Of a DNA stretch of 64,000 bases, positions 51,660 through 59,931 are shown piece by piece (positions within the stretch are counted from its first letter, which is position 1; the number at the start of each line of letters is the position of its first letter). The stretch is from the NCBI RefSeq assembly GCF_039543665.1, contig NZ_BAABKE010000001.1:124001-188000 (forward strand), written 5' to 3'. Source of the DNA: Wohlfahrtiimonas larvae. GTDB lineage: Bacteria > Pseudomonadota > Gammaproteobacteria > Cardiobacteriales > Wohlfahrtiimonadaceae. Both the position numbers and the translations under genes were made by a program. The notes beneath the pieces are model-generated. The model saw only the letters and a list, made by a program, of their open reading frames with translations. It had not been told where the DNA came from and searched no databases.

Positions 51660-53903
51660 ATGATTCGGTACATTGTAAAAAGCAGTGGTGAAAAAGAAGA
51701 TTTTGACGCTGATAAATTAAATAAATGGGCCGAATTTGCCGCTCACTATGAAGTTGATTGGAGTACGATCGTATTAGAAGCATACCGTAAATGCTATGAT
51801 GGTTGTACTACTTTGGAACTGCACAAAGCTATGATTGATGCATGTGTTGAACGTGAAGATCATAAGCATTTGAAAATGGCAGGGCGTTTCCTTATTGGTT
51901 CTATTTATAAAGAAGCCTTTGGCGGTTTTCGTAAAATTCCTTCTTTGACAGTATTCTATAGCCACATGATGCGTTTAGGTCATTGGGAAAGAATGGATTA
52001 CTCTGAAGAAGAATTAGTGGATTTAGATCGCATCATTGATCACAGCATAGACATCAACTATAACTACACGACGCTGCGTCAAATGAAAGATAAGTATTTG
52101 ATTCAAAATCGTGTGACGGGTCATTGCTTAGAATCCCCTCAATTCATGTTTATGGGCATGGCGATGCAAAATATGCAAAACCAACCTAAAGAACGCCGTA
52201 TGGACGATATTAAAAAACTATATCGTTACCTCAATGAATTAAAGATTAATACACCAACACCAATGTTGATCAACATGCGGACGCCACATAAAGGCTATGC
52301 ATCTTGTTGTGTTTATACAACAGGCGATAATGTAGATAGCTTATCAACGGGCGATCATATTGCTTATATGATGACATGTGCATCAGCAGGGATTGGTGCG
52401 CACTTATTGACACGTTCAAAAGGTGATCCCGTTAAACAAGGTCGGGTTGTGCATCAAGGTAAGTTACCTTATTACCGCATGATTCAAAGTGCTGTGCATG
52501 CTAACATGCAGTCAAGCCGTGGTGGCAGTGCAACAGTTTACTTCAATGTATTAGATCCAGAAATTTTTGATTTGTTGGTATTAAAAAATCCAACAACAGT
52601 GGTGCAAAAGCGTATTCGTGATATTGACTATGCATTGTTATCTAACCGTTTATTCGTGGAAAAAGTTGCGAAAAACGAAGATTGGATGCTCATCAGTTAT
52701 CAAGTAGCACCAGATTTGTACGATGCTTTCTATGCCAATGATTATGATTTGTTCAAGCGTTTGTATGATGGTTATGTGGCAAAAGATTGTAAAAAACAGA
52801 TTGTAAAAGCACGTGATATCGCTGTTAAAGCATTAACTGAATCTGCTGAAACAGGCCGTATTTATATGACGTACATTGATGAAATGAATCGTCATACACC
52901 TTTCAAAGATACCATTTACTCAAGTAACTTGTGCTTAGAAATCGCATTACCAACAAAGCCGTTCCGTGATATTCAGGATTTATATTCTGATAATCCAGAA
53001 GGGGAAATCGGTTTATGTAGCTTAGCTTCGATCGTTGTGGGTCGCGTTGAAGCAGATGAGTATGAAGATGTTGCGTACTATACGGCATTGATGATTGATA
53101 ACGTGATTGAATTGATGGAATATCCATTCCCATCATTGAAAGCAACCGCACAAGCACGTCGTTCGATTGGTGTTGGTATCACAAATCTTGCGCATGAAAT
53201 GGCAAAGAAAAAATTAAGCTATGCATCTCATGAAGGTAAAAACTATATTCATCAGATCGCAGAGCGTCACAGCTATTGGTTGCACCGTGCATCTTTGCGC
53301 CTAGCGAAAGAGAAAGGCAATGCATCTTGGATTAATAAAACGAAATATCCTGAAGGTTGGTTGCCAGTGGATACATATTGTAAAGCTGTGGATGATATTC
53401 ATAGCCAAGCACTATTATTCGATTGGGAAGCATTGCGTGCGGATATTAAAGCGCAAGGTGGTATTCGTCATAGCGTATTAGAAGCAATGATGCCAGTTGA
53501 ATCATCGAGCCAATTAACAAACACAACGAATGGTGTTTATCCAATCCGTAATTTACGCGTGATGAAAACATCTAGTAACAATAAGAACTTATTGTTAGCC
53601 CCAGATTTAGAAGAGTTAGGCCCATTCTATGACATTGCATGGAATTTAGATTCTAAAGATTTGATTGATATGTATGCGATCATTCAGAAATTCACAGGCC
53701 AAGCAATTTCGGCTGACTTGTATTTGAATCTCAAAGATGAGGCAAATATTTCAACCAGTAAATTATTGAAAGATTATATTTATATGATGAAAATGGGCTG
53801 TAAAACTCGTTATTACTTGAATAGTGCATCAGGTATTGTCCATGAAGCTTTTGTTGAAACAGTGGAAGACAAAGGTTGTGCGGGCGGTGCATGTACTTTG
53901 TAG
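51660..53903 (+). CDS. nrdA: Class Ia ribonucleotide reductase, alpha subunit
   Basis: Catalytic subunit reducing ribonucleoside diphosphates to deoxy forms. The 747-residue protein starts with a complete ATP cone (about 3-90), the site of overall activity control by dATP. Active-site residues are present: SCCVYTTGDN (reducible cysteine), N-L-C425-L-E427 (thiyl radical site), GLCSLAS (second cysteine) and RYYLNS (radical-transfer tyrosines). The C-terminus CAGGACTL carries the shuttle cysteines for thioredoxin/glutaredoxin. Length is close to Escherichia coli NrdA. nrdB begins 6 bp after the stop. Confidence 0.95.
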   Translation: MIRYIVKSSGEKEDFDADKLNKWAEFAAHYEVDWSTIVLEAYRKCYDGCTTLELHKAMIDACVEREDHKHLKMAGRFLIGSIYKEAFGGFRKIPSLTVFYSHMMRLGHWERMDYSEEELVDLDRIIDHSIDINYNYTTLRQMKDKYLIQNRVTGHCLESPQFMFMGMAMQNMQNQPKERRMDDIKKLYRYLNELKINTPTPMLINMRTPHKGYASCCVYTTGDNVDSLSTGDHIAYMMTCASAGIGAHLLTRSKGDPVKQGRVVHQGKLPYYRMIQSAVHANMQSSRGGSATVYFNVLDPEIFDLLVLKNPTTVVQKRIRDIDYALLSNRLFVEKVAKNEDWMLISYQVAPDLYDAFYANDYDLFKRLYDGYVAKDCKKQIVKARDIAVKALTESAETGRIYMTYIDEMNRHTPFKDTIYSSNLCLEIALPTKPFRDIQDLYSDNPEGEIGLCSLASIVVGRVEADEYEDVAYYTALMIDNVIELMEYPFPSLKATAQARRSIGVGITNLAHEMAKKKLSYASHEGKNYIHQIAERHSYWLHRASLRLAKEKGNASWINKTKYPEGWLPVDTYCKAVDDIHSQALLFDWEALRADIKAQGGIRHSVLEAMMPVESSSQLTNTTNGVYPIRNLRVMKTSSNNKNLLLAPDLEELGPFYDIAWNLDSKDLIDMYAIIQKFTGQAISADLYLNLKDEANISTSKLLKDYIYMMKMGCKTRYYLNSASGIVHEAFVETVEDKGCAGGACTL

Positions 53904-53909
53904 GAGATT

Positions 53910-55019
53910 ATGATGGAAAAAAATGAAATGACTTCAATCTTTAACCAAGATAATAATGCTTGGCAAACAGGCCGTTATCCATTGGTTTTAGGTGAGCCAT
54001 TGGGATTGTATGATAGTGTTAACGTACCTTATCCAAAATTATTTGATTTGTATAAGTTACAAAAATCTATGGATTGGACTGAAGATGAGGTGAATCTTGA
54101 GCAATCTCGTATGGATTTGATCAATTGCTCTAAAAATAACTATGACATCATGGTTAAAACTTTGGCATTCCAATGGGAGTTAGATTCTGTTGCATCACGT
54201 GCGATTGCGCCATTGTTTGCGCCATTTGTGACAAACAGCGAATTGTGGGTGATGTTATCGAAGCAATCAGAAGTAGAGAATCTTCATGCTTTGACATATT
54301 CAGAAATCATTCGTCAGTGTTTATCTGATCCTAAAGAAGTGTTTGAAGCAGTGATGAAGAATGATGAAGTCTTGAATCGTTCAACGACTGTGATCGAAGC
54401 ATTCGATAAATTGGCTGAATATGGTGCTTTATATAAATTAGGCAAAATCCAGAAAGATGATTTAGCGCTAAAACAAGTTGTATTGAAAGGTTTTGTTGCT
54501 TTGTATTGTTTGGAAAAAGTTGAATTCATGAGCTCATTTGCTTGTACATTCGCATTGGCAGAACAAAATATTTTCCAAGGCATTGCTAAATTGGTTCAAA
54601 AGATTGCACAAGATGAGCAAGTTCACGTAATGATGGATGAAGCAATCTTGGAAATTTTATTGGCGGATGCTGAGTGGATTGAAGTTTTTAATACGATTCG
54701 CGATGATGCAGCAAAAATCATTTCAGAAGTAATCGAGCAAGAGTTCTCTTGGAATAAATATTTATTCAGTGAAAATCGCTCAATCGTTGGTTTGAATGAA
54801 ACATTATTAAATGAGTGGGTTTTATATAATGCACAAGATTTGTATCGTTTCTTGGGTGTTGATAATCCATATCCTGTGATCAAAAACAAACCATTGGTTT
54901 GGATGGATAACTGGTTGGATTTGAACAAAACACAAAATGCTAACCAAGAATCTGATAACACGAACTACCGCTTAAACAGCGTACTTGATGACTCAGAGAA
55001 TGAAATCTTTGATATTTAA
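53910..55019 (+). CDS. nrdB: Class Ia ribonucleotide reductase, beta subunit
   Basis: Radical-generating subunit, 369 residues. All metal ligands align with Escherichia coli NrdB: D92, E123, H126, E202, E236 and H239. The radical tyrosine is Y130 in NLHALTY. The acidic C-terminal tail (SENEIFDI) should dock onto alpha. Thus it is predicted to be a di-iron tyrosyl-radical enzyme. AGGAG lies just before two consecutive ATG codons (53910 and 53913), and either may be used. A small unknown gene follows. Confidence 0.94.
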   Translation: MMEKNEMTSIFNQDNNAWQTGRYPLVLGEPLGLYDSVNVPYPKLFDLYKLQKSMDWTEDEVNLEQSRMDLINCSKNNYDIMVKTLAFQWELDSVASRAIAPLFAPFVTNSELWVMLSKQSEVENLHALTYSEIIRQCLSDPKEVFEAVMKNDEVLNRSTTVIEAFDKLAEYGALYKLGKIQKDDLALKQVVLKGFVALYCLEKVEFMSSFACTFALAEQNIFQGIAKLVQKIAQDEQVHVMMDEAILEILLADAEWIEVFNTIRDDAAKIISEVIEQEFSWNKYLFSENRSIVGLNETLLNEWVLYNAQDLYRFLGVDNPYPVIKNKPLVWMDNWLDLNKTQNANQESDNTNYRLNSVLDDSENEIFDI

Positions 55020-55040
55020 TTGAAGGTATTAGGAGCTTGA

Positions 55041-55286
55041 ATGAAATTAGATCAGTTGATTCAACAGTTAGATGAAGAGCCAGATGATGTAATTGAATTT
55101 TTATCTGCAATAACAGATGAAAATATTCAAGCTCTTAAAAATAATAAGCAATATAAAGAATTAGAGAAAATTAGACTATTAGCATCTGATGTATGGATGA
55201 TGCTACAAGTTACAGCTTCTGGTGGACACTTAATAGATGTTCATCATCTACAGAAGCTTATTGAAATCCCCAAATTTGAAAGTTAA
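55041..55286 (+). CDS. Unknown 81-residue protein downstream of nrdB
   Basis: I do not recognise this small acidic protein. It is predicted all-helical (LDQLIQQLDEEPDDVIEFLS, then charged helices) with no signal or membrane segment. TTAGGAG precedes the ATG, and it lies 21 bp after nrdB, so it is probably translated from the same mRNA. Position suggests a possible regulator or assembly factor for ribonucleotide reductase, but nothing in the sequence demonstrates this. Confidence 0.6.
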   Translation: MKLDQLIQQLDEEPDDVIEFLSAITDENIQALKNNKQYKELEKIRLLASDVWMMLQVTASGGHLIDVHHLQKLIEIPKFES

Positions 55287-55381
55287 TGATTGTTGTTGCT
55301 TATTTTATAAGCGTTAAAAGAATTAAAGCCCAATCGTTGGTGCGATCAGGCTTTATAAGCAGATCTAACTGCTTTTGACTA

Positions 55382-55466
55382 AGTGTTATAAAACACAAGA
55401 CAATGTTGCACTGTCGATTATAACACTAGAAAAATAAAAAATAGAATTTTATCAATTAGTGTTATA
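55382..55466. repeat. Three copies of AGTGTTATA, two as an inverted pair
   Basis: AGTGTTATAA (55382-55391) and TTATAACACT (55418-55427) are perfect 10-bp inverted arms. A third copy, AGTGTTATA, lies at 55458-55466, 20 bp before the small gene at 55487. The spacing suggests binding sites for a regulator acting on that gene. Confidence 0.55.
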
Positions 55467-55486
55467 CAGACAAAGGTGTTTATATT

Positions 55487-55657
55487 ATGAAAAAGCCTAG
55501 AAAACAGGGACATTTAGGTCGCAAGAGAAAAAATTATTGGCTAATTATTTTGCGAAAATGGATTATTAATCTCATTGGGACAGAATATGACCAATCAATA
55601 CGTGATTTTATAAAAGATTTGATTGATAATTTACAGGATTGGTTTGATGATCCTTAA
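55487..55657 (+). CDS. Possible 56-residue basic protein
   Basis: A short reading frame with AAAGG 10 nt before the ATG. The protein has a very basic N-terminus (MKKPRKQGHLGRKRKN), a hydrophobic middle (YWLIILRKWIINLIG) and an acidic end (DWFDDP). This could be a membrane-associated peptide or a small nucleic-acid-binding protein. A terminator follows 16 nt after the stop, supporting an independent gene. I know no family for it. Confidence 0.45.
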   Translation: MKKPRKQGHLGRKRKNYWLIILRKWIINLIGTEYDQSIRDFIKDLIDNLQDWFDDP

Positions 55658-55673
55658 TAAAATAGTGTGATGA

Positions 55674-55707
55674 GGAGCTTTCAGAGTTATCTGAGAGCTT
55701 CTTATTT
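55674..55707 (+). terminator. Terminator after the 56-codon gene
   Basis: AGCTTTCAGA and TCTGAGAGCT form a 10-bp stem with one G-U pair around GTTA, followed by TCTTATTT. Confidence 0.65.
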
Positions 55708-55744
55708 AAGAAATTACTAAAATAACTATATAGCAAGGATCAGT

Positions 55745-55807
55745 ATGCTAATAATTTTTAGTGGTTTATTAGGTAGTGGTAAAAGTACCATTTCACATAA
55801 ACTATAG
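55745..55807 (+). pseudogene. Truncated P-loop ATPase/kinase gene
   Basis: A frame with a good ribosome-binding site (AAGGA) begins MLIIFSGLLGSGKSTISHKL and stops at TAG after 20 codons. This is the N-terminus and Walker A motif (GLLGSGKST) of an AAA_33/zeta-toxin-like kinase. No continuation is found in any frame downstream. It looks like the 5' stump left by a deletion with a junction near 55800. Confidence 0.6.
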
Positions 55808-55890
55808 AAAAACTCCACATAATCCACACATTAATCACATCTTGGCTTTCTATAATTCTCAACATTAGTTCGATAACGAGTGAGAAAGCC

Positions 55891-56358
55891 ATGAAAACAA
55901 TACAATTAAATATCTTAGGGCAGTGCGCTGTATTCACATTAAGTCCATTGGTTGTGCCTGCATTTTTATCAAGCTGTTTATTGATTGGGGCGATTTTTGA
56001 GCCAAAATTATTACAAGTATTTTCTATTCCAATGATGTTTTCGTTAGTTTTGGGCATGTTGCCTGCAATTATTGTGGGAATGTTAGCAAGTACGATTCGT
56101 CACTTTTTAAAATGCCAAAATAAATATATCAATACGATGATTTGGGTCATTGTTGCGATTGTGATGAACTCATTAATCACAGCAAAGTTTATGACAGGCA
56201 TCAGCATGCATTTTGTGAACTTGGCTTATGTTGCAGGAGCAATTTCTGCAATGATTGCATGCAGCTCAATTTTGCTCTTAGAATGTTTTAGGAATCGGAT
56301 TATTTTTTCACGTTTTTATCATAAGAATACAATGCATGTGTATTCAGTAAAAATATAA
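55891..56358 (+). CDS. Unknown membrane protein
   Basis: A 155-residue hydrophobic protein with four probable membrane segments (about 15-35, 42-65, 80-100 and 110-135) and a short basic C-terminal tail. No family is recognised. There is no strong ribosome-binding site. A shorter opposite-strand frame overlaps part of it, but the hydrophobic profile favours this strand. The Fur-controlled second ribonucleotide reductase operon begins 132 bp downstream. Confidence 0.6.
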   Translation: MKTIQLNILGQCAVFTLSPLVVPAFLSSCLLIGAIFEPKLLQVFSIPMMFSLVLGMLPAIIVGMLASTIRHFLKCQNKYINTMIWVIVAIVMNSLITAKFMTGISMHFVNLAYVAGAISAMIACSSILLLECFRNRIIFSRFYHKNTMHVYSVKI

Positions 56359-56419
56359 TTTATTGAATTTATTTGTATTTTATAAATTTTACAGTTGAAT
56401 ATATTCAACTCAAACAAAA

Positions 56420-56456
56420 GATAATAATTATCATTCTCATTAAATTAGGCTATCAT
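56420..56456 (+). promoter_or_regulatory. Fur box overlapping the promoter of the second RNR operon
   Basis: GATAATAATTATCATTCTC (56420-56438) matches the 19-bp Fur consensus at 16 positions. It covers the candidate -35 TTATCA (56428-56433), which is 17 bp from -10 TATCAT (56451-56456). Iron-loaded Fur should therefore repress, and iron limitation induce, the operon. The promoter assignment is weaker than the Fur box. Confidence 0.75.
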
Positions 56457-56490
56457 AAGCCACCGATTAATTATAAATTTTTGAGCCATT

Positions 56491-57468
56491 ATGTCTATTT
56501 TTGATAAACGCGTGACTTATAAGCCGTTTGAATATCCCGGCATTTATCAATTCACAGATGCCATTAACAATGCATTTTGGGTACATAGTGAAGTTGATTT
56601 CACTGCTGATACGCAGGATTTCCACGCACATTTAAGCAAAGCTGAACAATCAGCCATAAAAAATAGCTTGCTTGCCATCGCCCAAATTGAAGTTGCTGTA
56701 AAATCATTCTGGGGCAATCTGTATCATCATTTTCCAAAGCCTGAATTCAACGGATTGGGCAGTACATTTGCAGAGTGTGAATTTCGTCATTCAGAAGCAT
56801 ATTCAAGATTATTGGATGTGCTCGATTATAATGATGAATTTGAAAGTTTAATGTCTGTGCCTGTGGTCAAAGCACGTGTTGAATATTTAACCGAAGTTTT
56901 AGAGTTTGCCAATAACAGCACAGATCGCAAAAAATATGTGATTTCTCTGATTCTGTTCTCATTGTTGATCGAGAATGTTTCTTTGTTTAGCCAGTTTGCG
57001 ATTATTTTATCCTTCACGCGCTTTAAAGGTTGGATGAAGAATGTGAGTAATATCATTGCTTGGACTTCTGTGGATGAGCAAATTCATGCGAACGCTGGGA
57101 TTTACATCATCAATATTATTCGCAAAGAATTCCCTGATTTCTTTGATGAAGAGATGACAGGGCATGTGCGAGAAGTTGTAAAGCATTCATTGCAAATCGA
57201 AGGCGAAATCTTGGATTGGATCTTCTCAGCGGGAGAAATCGAAACAGTGAATAAACATGATTTACTGAATTTTATGAAATTCCGTGTGGATGAAAGTTTA
57301 GTGAAAATCGGTATGGATAAGATTTATCACATCAGCCATGCTGATTATCAGCCAATGGCTTGGTTTGAAGAAGAAGTGTTTGCCAATAGTTTGGATGATT
57401 TCTTTGCCAAGCGCCCAACGGATTATACAAAGCACGATAAAAGCATCACAGCGGATGATCTTTTCTAA
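56491..57468 (+). CDS. Class I ribonucleotide reductase beta subunit, second system
   Basis: A 325-residue radical-generating subunit of a different subtype from the one at 53910. Metal ligands by alignment are E67 (QIEVAV), E97, H100, E161, E196 and H199. The first ligand is Glu instead of Asp, as in class Ic proteins, yet the tyrosine at the radical position (Y104 in HSEAY) is kept. No ATP cone is attached. The sequence style (AIAQIEVAVKSFWGNLYHH, FAECEFRHSEAYSRLL) resembles Bacteroidetes-type NrdB. Expression is predicted to be Fur-controlled. The metal used (Fe, Mn or mixed) is open. Confidence 0.88.
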   Translation: MSIFDKRVTYKPFEYPGIYQFTDAINNAFWVHSEVDFTADTQDFHAHLSKAEQSAIKNSLLAIAQIEVAVKSFWGNLYHHFPKPEFNGLGSTFAECEFRHSEAYSRLLDVLDYNDEFESLMSVPVVKARVEYLTEVLEFANNSTDRKKYVISLILFSLLIENVSLFSQFAIILSFTRFKGWMKNVSNIIAWTSVDEQIHANAGIYIINIIRKEFPDFFDEEMTGHVREVVKHSLQIEGEILDWIFSAGEIETVNKHDLLNFMKFRVDESLVKIGMDKIYHISHADYQPMAWFEEEVFANSLDDFFAKRPTDYTKHDKSITADDLF

Positions 57469-57503
57469 GATCACATAGAATTTATTTCATTAAACCAATC
57501 GAT

Positions 57504-57526
57504 GATCTCGCTTCTGGGCGAGATCT
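57504..57526 (+). other. Hairpin between the second-system beta and alpha genes
   Basis: GATCTCGC and GCGAGATC form a perfect 8-bp stem around TTCTGG, 10 nt before the alpha start codon. The only ribosome-binding-like GAG of the alpha gene lies inside the stem. It may lower alpha translation or act as a processing point. A proper T-run is lacking, so a terminator is unlikely. Confidence 0.6.
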
Positions 57527-57535
57527 TATAAAATT

Positions 57536-59233
57536 ATGATGACAAATTATTTATTACCGTTTGATACGGAAACTCAAAACATTCAACACGAAAAATTATG
57601 GTGGCTCAATTCAGAGAGCGAGCAGATTTTGAATCGTGGTTATTTATTGAAAGGTGAAACTGTCAAAGGGGCGATTTATCGCATTACGAAGGCAGCTGCT
57701 GATCATTTAAAACGACCAGAATTGCAAGCACAGTTTGAAGAGATCATCGAACGCGGTTGGATGAGTTTAAGCTCGCCAATTTGGGCAAATATGGGGACAG
57801 AGCGTGGTTTGCCAATTTCGTGCTTTAATGTGAGCTTGCCTGATAAGATTGAAGGCATTACGCATAAGCTCGGTGAAGTGATCATGCAAACCAAGATTGG
57901 TGGCGGAACTTCTGGTTATTTTGGGCATCTGCGTGAACGTGGTAGTGCGGTGACTGATAATGGTAAAAGTAGTGGCGCTGTGAGCTTTATGAAGCTTTTT
58001 GATACTGCGATGGAAACCATTTCTCAAGGCGGCGTGCGTCGTGGTGCATTTGCTGCATATTTGGATATTGATCACCCTGATTGTGAAGAGTTTTTGCAGA
58101 TTCGTAACATTGGTAATCCGATTCAAAATCTCTATTTTGGTGTGTGCATTCCTGATTATTGGATGCAAGAGATGATCGATGGTGATCGTGAAAAACGTAC
58201 ATTGTGGGCGAAAGTGCTGGAAAGCCGCCAAGAAAAAGGCATGCCATATCTATTTTTCTCAGATAACGTGAATCGTCATAAGCCACAAGTTTATAAAGAT
58301 CACAATATGCGCATTTATGGCAGTAATTTATGTACAGAAATTATGTTGCCATCGAGCCAAGATGAATCATTTATTTGTTGTTTATCTTCTATGAATTTAG
58401 AATTGTATGATGAATGGAAAGATACTAAAGCTGTGCAATTAGCGATTCATTTCTTGGATGCAGTATTGCAAGAGTTCATTGAAAAAACTGAAGGCGATTA
58501 TTATTTAGGTGCCGCGAACCGCTTTGCTAAACGTCATCGGGCTTTAGGTTTGGGGGTTTTAGGTTGGCATTCATATTTACAGCGTAATCGTATTCCCTTT
58601 GAAGGGATGCAAGCGAAATTATTAACAGGGTCTATTTTCAAAAATATCTCTGAGAAAGCAGAAGAAGCCACAAGAGAGCTAGCCATGTTGTATGGTGAGC
58701 CTGAATTATTAAAAGGTTATGGTAGAAGAAATACTACAACAATGGCCATCGCACCAACAACTTCATCTTCTGCTATTTTGGGGCAAAGTTCACCAGGCAT
58801 AGAGCCTTTTAGTAGTAACTATTACAAGGCAGGATTGTCGAAAGGTAACTTCATGCGTAAGAATCGTTATTTGAAGGATTTATTGGCAGAAAAAGGTTTG
58901 GATAATGAAGAAACATGGCGCACGATCATGTTGGCTGGTGGCTCTGTTCAACATTTAACAGAGCTTACGGAAGAAGAACGTGCGGTATTCAAAACTTTTA
59001 AAGAGATCAGCCAATTAGAAATTATTCAACAAGCAGCGATTCGCCAGGAATATATTGATCAAGGGCAGAGTATGAATATCAATATTCCTTCTGCATTGCC
59101 AATCAAAGAAGTGAACCAATTATTGATCGAAGCTTGGCGCTCTGGTGTAAAAACGGTTTATTATCAACGCAGCCAAAGTGTTGCTAAAGAAATGGTGGCA
59201 AACTTGGTGGCTTGTACAAGTTGTGAGGCATAA
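57536..59233 (+). CDS. Class I ribonucleotide reductase alpha subunit, second system
   Basis: A 565-residue catalytic subunit, about 180 residues shorter than NrdA at 51660 because the ATP cone is missing. The protein starts directly in the barrel domain. Active-site residues are complete: SCFNVSLPD, N-L-C266-T-E268, ICCLSS, the tyrosine pair in TVYYQRS, and C-terminal CTSC. Without a cone on alpha or beta it should escape dATP shut-off. Gene order is beta then alpha. Two consecutive ATG codons open the frame, with no free ribosome-binding site. Confidence 0.9.
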   Translation: MMTNYLLPFDTETQNIQHEKLWWLNSESEQILNRGYLLKGETVKGAIYRITKAAADHLKRPELQAQFEEIIERGWMSLSSPIWANMGTERGLPISCFNVSLPDKIEGITHKLGEVIMQTKIGGGTSGYFGHLRERGSAVTDNGKSSGAVSFMKLFDTAMETISQGGVRRGAFAAYLDIDHPDCEEFLQIRNIGNPIQNLYFGVCIPDYWMQEMIDGDREKRTLWAKVLESRQEKGMPYLFFSDNVNRHKPQVYKDHNMRIYGSNLCTEIMLPSSQDESFICCLSSMNLELYDEWKDTKAVQLAIHFLDAVLQEFIEKTEGDYYLGAANRFAKRHRALGLGVLGWHSYLQRNRIPFEGMQAKLLTGSIFKNISEKAEEATRELAMLYGEPELLKGYGRRNTTTMAIAPTTSSSAILGQSSPGIEPFSSNYYKAGLSKGNFMRKNRYLKDLLAEKGLDNEETWRTIMLAGGSVQHLTELTEEERAVFKTFKEISQLEIIQQAAIRQEYIDQGQSMNINIPSALPIKEVNQLLIEAWRSGVKTVYYQRSQSVAKEMVANLVACTSCEA

Positions 59234-59317
59234 TCTAATCTGAAGGTGATACACATCATCATAGAATGACCTAAAGAGCGTTATTGTATTGATTCCAAAT
59301 GAACAAGGAGGTTTGAT

Positions 59318-59875
59318 ATGACAGCGCTGAAAGTATTAATTGCATATTCTAGTCGGTTTGGTCATTCTTTGAAGATTGCTGAAACGATAGGCAATGTATT
59401 CACAAATCATCATATTGCTGTGGATATTTATAATTTAGAAGCAGCCGTAACTTTGCCGAATTCTATGAAAGAATACGATGCTGTGATCATCATAGCATCA
59501 ATTCGTTATGGTAAATTTCATAAAAATTTACATGCTTTTATTGCATCTCATAAAGAGGATTTACAGAACTGTTTGGATGTGTTTATCCCTGTTAGTTTAA
59601 CAGCACGAAAGCCACATAAACGCTTATTAGAAAATAATCATTATGTGAATAAATTTCTAACTGAAGTTAATTGGCAATCTTCTAAGATTAATATTATGCC
59701 GGGTGCTTTAGAATATCCTAAGTACAACATTTTAGATCGATCCATGATCAAATTCATCATGTGGATGACGAAAGGCGAAATGGATACATCAAAAACAATT
59801 GATTACACTGATTGGAATCAGGTGAATCTATTGGCTCAAGAGGTTTATTCTTTACTTTATAGTAAAAATATTTAA
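59318..59875 (+). CDS. hemG: Menaquinone-dependent protoporphyrinogen IX dehydrogenase
   Basis: Flavodoxin-fold enzyme of haem synthesis that passes electrons from protoporphyrinogen to the quinone pool. The 185-residue protein has the FMN loop AYSSRFGHSLKIAE, ASIRYGKFHKNLHAF, VSLTARKPHKR, the membrane-associating insert IKFIMWMTKGEMDTSK and YTDWNQV, matching Escherichia coli HemG in order. A strong AAGGAGG precedes the ATG. It lies 84 bp after the Fur-controlled reductase operon, without a terminator in between, so partial cotranscription is possible. A NrdI-like role is less likely given the HemG-specific motifs. Confidence 0.9.
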   Translation: MTALKVLIAYSSRFGHSLKIAETIGNVFTNHHIAVDIYNLEAAVTLPNSMKEYDAVIIIASIRYGKFHKNLHAFIASHKEDLQNCLDVFIPVSLTARKPHKRLLENNHYVNKFLTEVNWQSSKINIMPGALEYPKYNILDRSMIKFIMWMTKGEMDTSKTIDYTDWNQVNLLAQEVYSLLYSKNI

Positions 59876-59931
59876 AGAATTAATAATTTATGTTATTTTC
59901 ATGGGTCTGTAAATGAATTATTATATTGAAC

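Larger units (their letters stand above)
55287..55890. other. 600-bp decayed region between the two ribonucleotide reductase loci
   Basis: This stretch holds a possible weak hairpin (55325-55353), three AGTGTTATA elements, one plausible 56-codon gene, a terminator and a truncated P-loop gene. Stops crowd all frames after 55807. It looks like the remains of a small accessory insertion rather than a functional operon. Confidence 0.5.

Noticed and set aside
55325..55353. Hairpin AAAGCC...GGCTTT after the 81-codon gene as a terminator
   Set aside because: The stem is interrupted and no T-run follows on the plus strand, so I do not call it a terminator.
55800..55840. DnaA-box-like strings (TAATCCACA) that might mark an origin
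   Set aside because: One imperfect box only, with no cluster, no dnaA/dnaN/gyrB nearby, and in decayed sequence.
59318..59875. Flavodoxin-fold protein beside an RNR operon as a NrdI-type activator
   Set aside because: The HemG-specific segments (ASIRYG, TARKP, KFIMWMTKGEMDT, YTDW) are all present, and NrdI proteins are shorter and lack them.
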